From the NCBI GenBank assembly GCA_023262245.1, contig JALRDC010000099.1:1-8183 (forward strand): a stretch of DNA of 8,183 nucleotides, given 5' to 3'. Both the position numbers and the translations under genes were made by a program. The notes below the pieces were generated by a model. It was not told the origin of the DNA. It did not search any database and was given only the letters and a program-made list of their open reading frames with translations. Source of the DNA: Flavobacteriaceae bacterium. Lineage in GTDB: Bacteria; Bacteroidota; Bacteroidia; Flavobacteriales; Flavobacteriaceae. The first letter of the stretch is position 1. Every line of letters begins with the position of its first letter. Positions 4,634-8,183 of the stretch are shown piece by piece.

Positions 4634-6058
4634 ATGAAGCGAAGAAAATTTTTAAAAAATACAGCAGTAGCTAGTTCCGTTTTTATTGTCCCCCGACATG
4701 TTCTTGGTGGGGTGGGTTTCACAGCACCAAGTGACCAACTCGCACTGGCAGGTATAGGTGTTGGAGGTAAAGGAGAAAGTGATATTCGAAACGCATCTGT
4801 AGGAGGAAGGGAGCGCATTATTGCTCTTTGTGATGTTGATAGTTCTCCCAACAACAGCGGAGTTCGCAAAAGTATAAAGCGTTTTTCAAACGCCAACTTC
4901 TATGACCACTTTAAGAAAATGTTGGATAAGGAAAAAGACATTGACGCGGTTACAATTTCTACACCAGATCACACGCATGCAGCAGCAGCAAAATATGCCA
5001 TGGATCGAGGTATACATGTGTATGTTCAAAAACCAATGACGCACAATATTTATGAGGCTCGCTTGTTGACCGAGTTAGCCCGAGAAAAAAAATTGGTAAC
5101 TCAGATGGGCAACCAAGGGGCCTCCAATCCCGATCAACTTCAAATTCAAAAGTGGGTTAGTGATGGGATGATAGGGACCATAAGTAAAGTCAATGTTTGG
5201 ACCAATCGACCCGTTTGGCCCCAAGGCGGAGCCATGCCAAAACCCAATGCCTCAGAAAAACCTGAAGGTTTGAATTGGGATCTGTGGTTAGGTCCTTCTG
5301 AGGAAACCCCTTACATACCCAACATGCATCCTTTTAATTGGAGAGGATGGTGGAATTTCGGTACAGGGGCTTTGGGGGATATGGGTTGTCATTTAATTGA
5401 CATCCCCTTTAAAGCACTAGGTCTAAAATACCCAACCGATGTGGAATGTAGTGTTGGAACTTTATATTCTAAAATGTGGAATGCAGATTATAATCCAGAA
5501 GGTTGCCCGCTATCTTCATCCGTTTTGATGCATTTTGATGCTACAGATATGAATAAAAATCCAATCGAAATGACTTGGTCGGATGGTGGGATTAAACCCT
5601 TTCATCCTGAGATTCTCTCAGCAGACGTAAGCATCGAACCCAATGGAGTCATGATGATTGGAGATAAAGGGGTCATTACTTGTGATTCCTATGGCGAATT
5701 CCCAAAATTATACCGTAAAGGCGAACCAATGGTTGAGGGGATAAAACAAAATATAAATGAACCAGAATTTGGTCATCAAAGATTATGGGTAGAAGCTTGC
5801 AAGGCAGGCTTTAATAGCCCGGAGCACAAAGCCTTAACCTCTTCGTTTGATTATTCGGGTCCTTTGACAGAAACAGTTTTGATGGGTAATATCGCTATTA
5901 GAAGTTATATGCTCCGCGATAAAGTTGGTTCTGATCAAAACAAGTTTATCGGTCGAAAAAAGTTACTTTGGGATGGGGATACTATGAGAATTAAAAACCT
6001 AGAGGACGCAAATCAATTTGTTACACGAAAGTATCGCTCGGGTTGGGAACTTACTTAA
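4634..6058 (+). CDS. Tat-exported Gfo/Idh/MocA family NAD(P)-dependent oxidoreductase
   Basis: From the ATG at 4634 the protein has 474 residues and begins with a twin-arginine signal (KRRKFLKN, residues 2-9) followed by a short hydrophobic stretch and VPRHVLGG (19-26), typical of exported Bacteroidota members. An ATG at 4604 and a TTG at 4568 are in frame but only lengthen the n-region. The Rossmann domain starts at about residue 36 with GIGVGGKG (40-47), then CDVD (66-69), STPDHTHA (109-116) and the catalytic-lysine loop YVQKPMTH (130-137), where the usual Glu-Lys-Pro is Gln-Lys-Pro. The C-terminal domain carries GALGDMGCHLIDIPF (245-259), with His253 in the active-site position. Such enzymes oxidise or reduce sugar hydroxyls; Tat export suggests a folded protein carrying a tightly bound nicotinamide cofactor. 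The substrate cannot be read from sequence. GalE follows after 10 bases and a Tat-exported TIM-barrel protein after that, pointing to sugar processing. Confidence 0.9.
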   Translation: MKRRKFLKNTAVASSVFIVPRHVLGGVGFTAPSDQLALAGIGVGGKGESDIRNASVGGRERIIALCDVDSSPNNSGVRKSIKRFSNANFYDHFKKMLDKEKDIDAVTISTPDHTHAAAAKYAMDRGIHVYVQKPMTHNIYEARLLTELAREKKLVTQMGNQGASNPDQLQIQKWVSDGMIGTISKVNVWTNRPVWPQGGAMPKPNASEKPEGLNWDLWLGPSEETPYIPNMHPFNWRGWWNFGTGALGDMGCHLIDIPFKALGLKYPTDVECSVGTLYSKMWNADYNPEGCPLSSSVLMHFDATDMNKNPIEMTWSDGGIKPFHPEILSADVSIEPNGVMMIGDKGVITCDSYGEFPKLYRKGEPMVEGIKQNINEPEFGHQRLWVEACKAGFNSPEHKALTSSFDYSGPLTETVLMGNIAIRSYMLRDKVGSDQNKFIGRKKLLWDGDTMRIKNLEDANQFVTRKYRSGWELT

Positions 6059-6068
6059 TAAAACTAGT

Positions 6069-7088
6069 TTGAAAATAATTGTTACAGGAGGTTTAGGTTA
6101 CATAGGGTCTCATGTTACAACCTTATTACTCGAAAAAGGATATGAGGTAGTGTGTGTTGATAATTTGTGTAATTCGAGGAGGGAAGTTATTGATGGGATT
6201 GAAACCATTACAGGGAAACGTCCTATATTTGAAAAGACAGATGTTAGTAACGACAAACAGGTAGAAGCCTTGTTTGAAAAGCACCCAGACATTGACGGAA
6301 TCATTCATTTCGCTGCTTTGAAATCTGTGAGTGAAAGTGTGGATGAACCGATAAAATATTATAAAAATAATATTGGAGGCCTCCTTACTATCCTAGAGCA
6401 TATAACAAAAAAGACGGTTCCATTGATTTTTAGCTCTTCCTGCACCGTATATGGTCAAGCTTCCGTCCTCCCAATAAATGAAAAGGCACCCCTCCAAACA
6501 CCTTCATCACCTTACGGTTTTACCAAACAAATAGGAGAACAAATTATTCAAGATGCATGTAGAACAAATGATGGGTTTGATTCCATTTTATTGAGGTATT
6601 TTAATCCCATTGGAGCCCATCCTAGTGCCCAAATAGGAGAATATCCACTGGGAATCCCACAAAACTTAGTTCCCTTTTTAACCCAAACCGTAATTGGTAA
6701 ACATTCTGTTTTAAAAGTTTTTGGTTCCGATTACGATACCCCCGATGGGACTTGTATACGGGATTATATTCATGTAATGGATCTTGCTCTTGCGCACATC
6801 GATGCATTAGATTATCTCTTAGAATCAAAGAATAAAAATTCTTGTGAGATATTCAATGTAGGCACTGGCAGGGGAGTGAGTGTTCTCGAGCTTTTGAAAG
6901 CTTTTGAAAAAGCCACAGGAGTTAAAGTCCCCTATGAACTTAGCCCTCGAAGGGCTGGTGATACCGTTGTTGCGTATGCAGAAGTTTCAAAAATTACTAA
7001 GGAATTAGGATGGAAAGCCAAATACAGTTTAGAGCAAGCTTTAGAGAGTGCATGGAAATGGGAACAACATATTCAAGAAGTGCTATAA
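6069..7088 (+). CDS. galE: UDP-glucose 4-epimerase
   Basis: I place the start at the TTG at 6069, giving 339 residues, almost the length of E. coli GalE (338), with numbering that matches it. An ATG at 6018 would add 17 unrelated residues and overlap the oxidoreductase gene by 41 bases. The NAD-binding Rossmann motif is GGLGYIG (7-13). The catalytic Ser124 (SSSCTVYG), Tyr149 and Lys153 (PYGFTK) are present, as are RYFNPIGAH (176-184) and the UDP-binding CIRDYIHV (229-236). The enzyme interconverts UDP-glucose and UDP-galactose in the cytosol, feeding galactose use and surface polysaccharide synthesis. The gatekeeper position that is Tyr299 in E. coli aligns by hand with Ala302, a small residue, which in other GalE enzymes goes with acceptance of UDP-GlcNAc/UDP-GalNAc. 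It lies 10 bases after the oxidoreductase gene and 37 before the TIM-barrel gene, probably one transcript. Confidence 0.95.
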   Translation: MKIIVTGGLGYIGSHVTTLLLEKGYEVVCVDNLCNSRREVIDGIETITGKRPIFEKTDVSNDKQVEALFEKHPDIDGIIHFAALKSVSESVDEPIKYYKNNIGGLLTILEHITKKTVPLIFSSSCTVYGQASVLPINEKAPLQTPSSPYGFTKQIGEQIIQDACRTNDGFDSILLRYFNPIGAHPSAQIGEYPLGIPQNLVPFLTQTVIGKHSVLKVFGSDYDTPDGTCIRDYIHVMDLALAHIDALDYLLESKNKNSCEIFNVGTGRGVSVLELLKAFEKATGVKVPYELSPRRAGDTVVAYAEVSKITKELGWKAKYSLEQALESAWKWEQHIQEVL

Positions 7089-7125
7089 TTTTTTATATAT
7101 TGTTATGTAATAATTCCAGTGATAG

Positions 7126-8031
7126 ATGAAAAAAAATACAAAACTCAATCGACGTACTGCTATAAAAACGATGGCTATGGGGTCTACTGCTATGGCATTT
7201 TCTAACGTGCCTTTTTCAAATGAAAAAGCGAATGTGATAAGCCCATTAAAAGGCAATATAAATCACTCGGTATGTCATTGGTGTTATGGAAACATGTCTT
7301 TAGAAGAACTCGCAATTCAAGCAAAAAAGTTAGGATTGATGGGAATTGATTTGATAGGAGCTGAGGGATGGGATATTTTAAAAAAATATGATTTAACCTC
7401 AACCATGTGTTATGGAGACCTAGAGGGTAAATCTACAAGAAGCTTAACCAACGGCTGGTGTGATAAAAAATATCACAAAGATTTAATCAAACATTACAAG
7501 CGTCATATTAAAATGGTTGCGGAGGCAGGTTGGACTAATTTAATTTGTTTTAGTGGAAGTAGAAGGGGAATATCAGACGAACAAGGCCTTCAAAATTGTG
7601 TTGATGGTTTAAGTCAAATTCTTCCTACAGCAGAAAAGTATGGGGTCATACTTCATATGGAATTACTAAATTCTAAGGTTGATCATGCAGATTATATGTG
7701 TGATAATTCAAATTGGGGTGTTGCCCTTTGCAAAGCCCTTGGATCTGATAACTTCAAGCTCTTATATGACATATATCACATGCAAATCATGGAGGGAGAT
7801 TTGATACATACCATTAGAGAGAATCATCAATATTATGGACATTTTCATACTGCCGGAGTACCAGGGCGAAACGAAATGGATGAAAACCAGGAATTATACT
7901 ATCCCGCTATCATGGAGGCTATCGTAGCTACAGGCTTTAAAGGAGTAGTAGCACAAGAGTTTATTCCAAGCGATAAAACCGATGGAGGTATGAAATCTCT
8001 GGCAGCAGCCATACAACTTTGTGATGTATAA
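7126..8031 (+). CDS. Tat-exported xylose-isomerase-like TIM-barrel protein (hydroxypyruvate isomerase/sugar epimerase family)
   Basis: This 301-residue protein starts at an ATG with a Tat-type signal (LNRRTAIKTMAMGS, residues 7-20). The rest is a single AP-endonuclease-2/xylose-isomerase-like TIM barrel resembling hydroxypyruvate isomerase. Probable divalent-metal and catalytic residues are Glu179 (ILHMELLNS, 175-183), Asp215 with His218 and Gln220 (LYDIYHMQ, 213-220), His241 (HFHTAGVPGR, 239-248) and Glu278 (AQEFIPS, 276-282). The cytosolic relatives isomerise hydroxypyruvate or epimerise ketosugars; exported Bacteroidota relatives are often encoded beside Gfo/Idh/MocA proteins and have been linked to 3-keto-sugar chemistry. 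The Tat signal and the oxidoreductase two genes upstream support a periplasmic sugar-converting role here, but the substrate is unknown. The gene ends 9 bases before the stop of the convergent peptidase gene. Fold and export are confident; reaction is inferred. Confidence 0.87.
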   Translation: MKKNTKLNRRTAIKTMAMGSTAMAFSNVPFSNEKANVISPLKGNINHSVCHWCYGNMSLEELAIQAKKLGLMGIDLIGAEGWDILKKYDLTSTMCYGDLEGKSTRSLTNGWCDKKYHKDLIKHYKRHIKMVAEAGWTNLICFSGSRRGISDEQGLQNCVDGLSQILPTAEKYGVILHMELLNSKVDHADYMCDNSNWGVALCKALGSDNFKLLYDIYHMQIMEGDLIHTIRENHQYYGHFHTAGVPGRNEMDENQELYYPAIMEAIVATGFKGVVAQEFIPSDKTDGGMKSLAAAIQLCDV

Positions 8032-8040
8032 GACTTTGCT

Positions 8041-8183
8041 TTAATATTTTGCAGGCCGTCCGTTTGTAGTTGTATTCAAAATAAAGGTTCGGATATCATC
8101 ATTGGCCTTGATCAAATCTTCATTTCGTAAATACATCATATGTCCGCTTCGATAACCTTTAAAATAAAAACGGTCTTTCATCT
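8041..8183 (-). CDS. C-terminal end of an S10-type serine carboxypeptidase (5' part beyond window)
   Basis: Only the last 46 complete codons and the TAA (8043-8041) lie in the window; the gene continues past the right edge, so the Met codon at 8181-8179 is probably internal. The visible sequence includes YRSGHMMYLRNEDL (10-23) followed by an amphipathic helix-like NDDIRTFI (27-34) and a short polar tail. The block xxGHMMY with a following helix resembles the end of family S10 serine carboxypeptidases (carboxypeptidase C-like), in which this His is the catalytic triad base. Such proteins remove C-terminal residues from peptides and are usually exported in Bacteroidota. The signal peptide and nucleophile are not visible, so the call rests on this one motif. 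It converges on the TIM-barrel gene. Confidence 0.65.
   Translation of the reverse strand, partial: MKDRFYFKGYRSGHMMYLRNEDLIKANDDIRTFILNTTTNGRPAKY

Noticed and set aside
4489..4896. A 135-codon minus-strand open frame across the flavin protein end and the oxidoreductase start.
   Set aside because: It is antisense to two well-supported genes, rich in residues typical of a shadow frame, and matches no family I recognise.
7089..7125. The AT-rich gap between galE and the TIM-barrel gene as a promoter or terminator.
   Set aside because: No TAnnTTTG box and no stem with a T tail are present, so read-through from galE is the simpler view.
8179..8181. ATG at the right edge as the start of a small minus-strand gene of 46 codons.
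   Set aside because: The encoded peptide looks like the end of an S10 peptidase with its catalytic His, and the frame stays open to the edge, so this Met is most likely internal.

Overview
The window looks like a compact chromosomal stretch from an AT-rich member of the Bacteroidota, most likely a flavobacterium. The evidence is the gene families (a lipoprotein cyclophilin, a flavobacterial-type CoA pyrophosphatase and acyltransferase, a DUF3089 lipoprotein, Tat-exported Gfo/Idh/MocA and TIM-barrel proteins), the lack of clear Shine-Dalgarno sequences, A-rich sequence before start codons, and a TATCTTTG-type -7 promoter box (consensus TAnnTTTG). No rRNA, tRNA, CRISPR array, insertion sequence or phage gene was seen. 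There are ten genes; the first and last run off the window edges.

Layout. Bases 1-681 (minus) hold most of a cyclophilin-type peptidyl-prolyl isomerase lipoprotein, lacking its C-terminal end. Its start codon overlaps the likely start of a divergent plus-strand Nudix CoA pyrophosphatase (680-1321), followed by a PlsC-like acyltransferase (1351-2148). A minus-strand Cu/Zn superoxide dismutase lipoprotein (2149-2877) abuts the acyltransferase stop codon to stop codon with no base between. A 131-bp divergent promoter region (2878-3008) separates it from a plus-strand run of five genes: DUF3089 alpha/beta-hydrolase-like lipoprotein (3009-4016), PNPOx-like flavin protein (4016-4549, overlapping by one base), Tat-exported Gfo/Idh/MocA oxidoreductase (4634-6058), UDP-glucose 4-epimerase GalE (6069-7088) and a Tat-exported xylose-isomerase-like TIM-barrel protein (7126-8031). 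At 8041 the C-terminal end of a minus-strand S10-type serine carboxypeptidase enters from the right edge.

How the genes may work together. Four proteins (cyclophilin, SOD, DUF3089 protein, S10-type peptidase) are or may be envelope proteins, three with visible lipoprotein signals. The Gfo/Idh/MocA and TIM-barrel proteins both carry twin-arginine signals and belong to families that cooperate in periplasmic sugar or glycoside processing in Bacteroidota; GalE between them is a cytosolic nucleotide-sugar enzyme and is probably co-transcribed. The first half reads as housekeeping (protein folding, nucleotide and CoA hydrolysis, phospholipid synthesis, superoxide defence).

Overall this is mostly ordinary core or near-core genome. 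I did not find a clearly new system. The points most worth a second look are the variant catalytic motifs of the acyltransferase, the Tat sugar-enzyme/GalE cluster, two TTG starts in the same 11-base context, and the CATG overlap of two divergent start codons.
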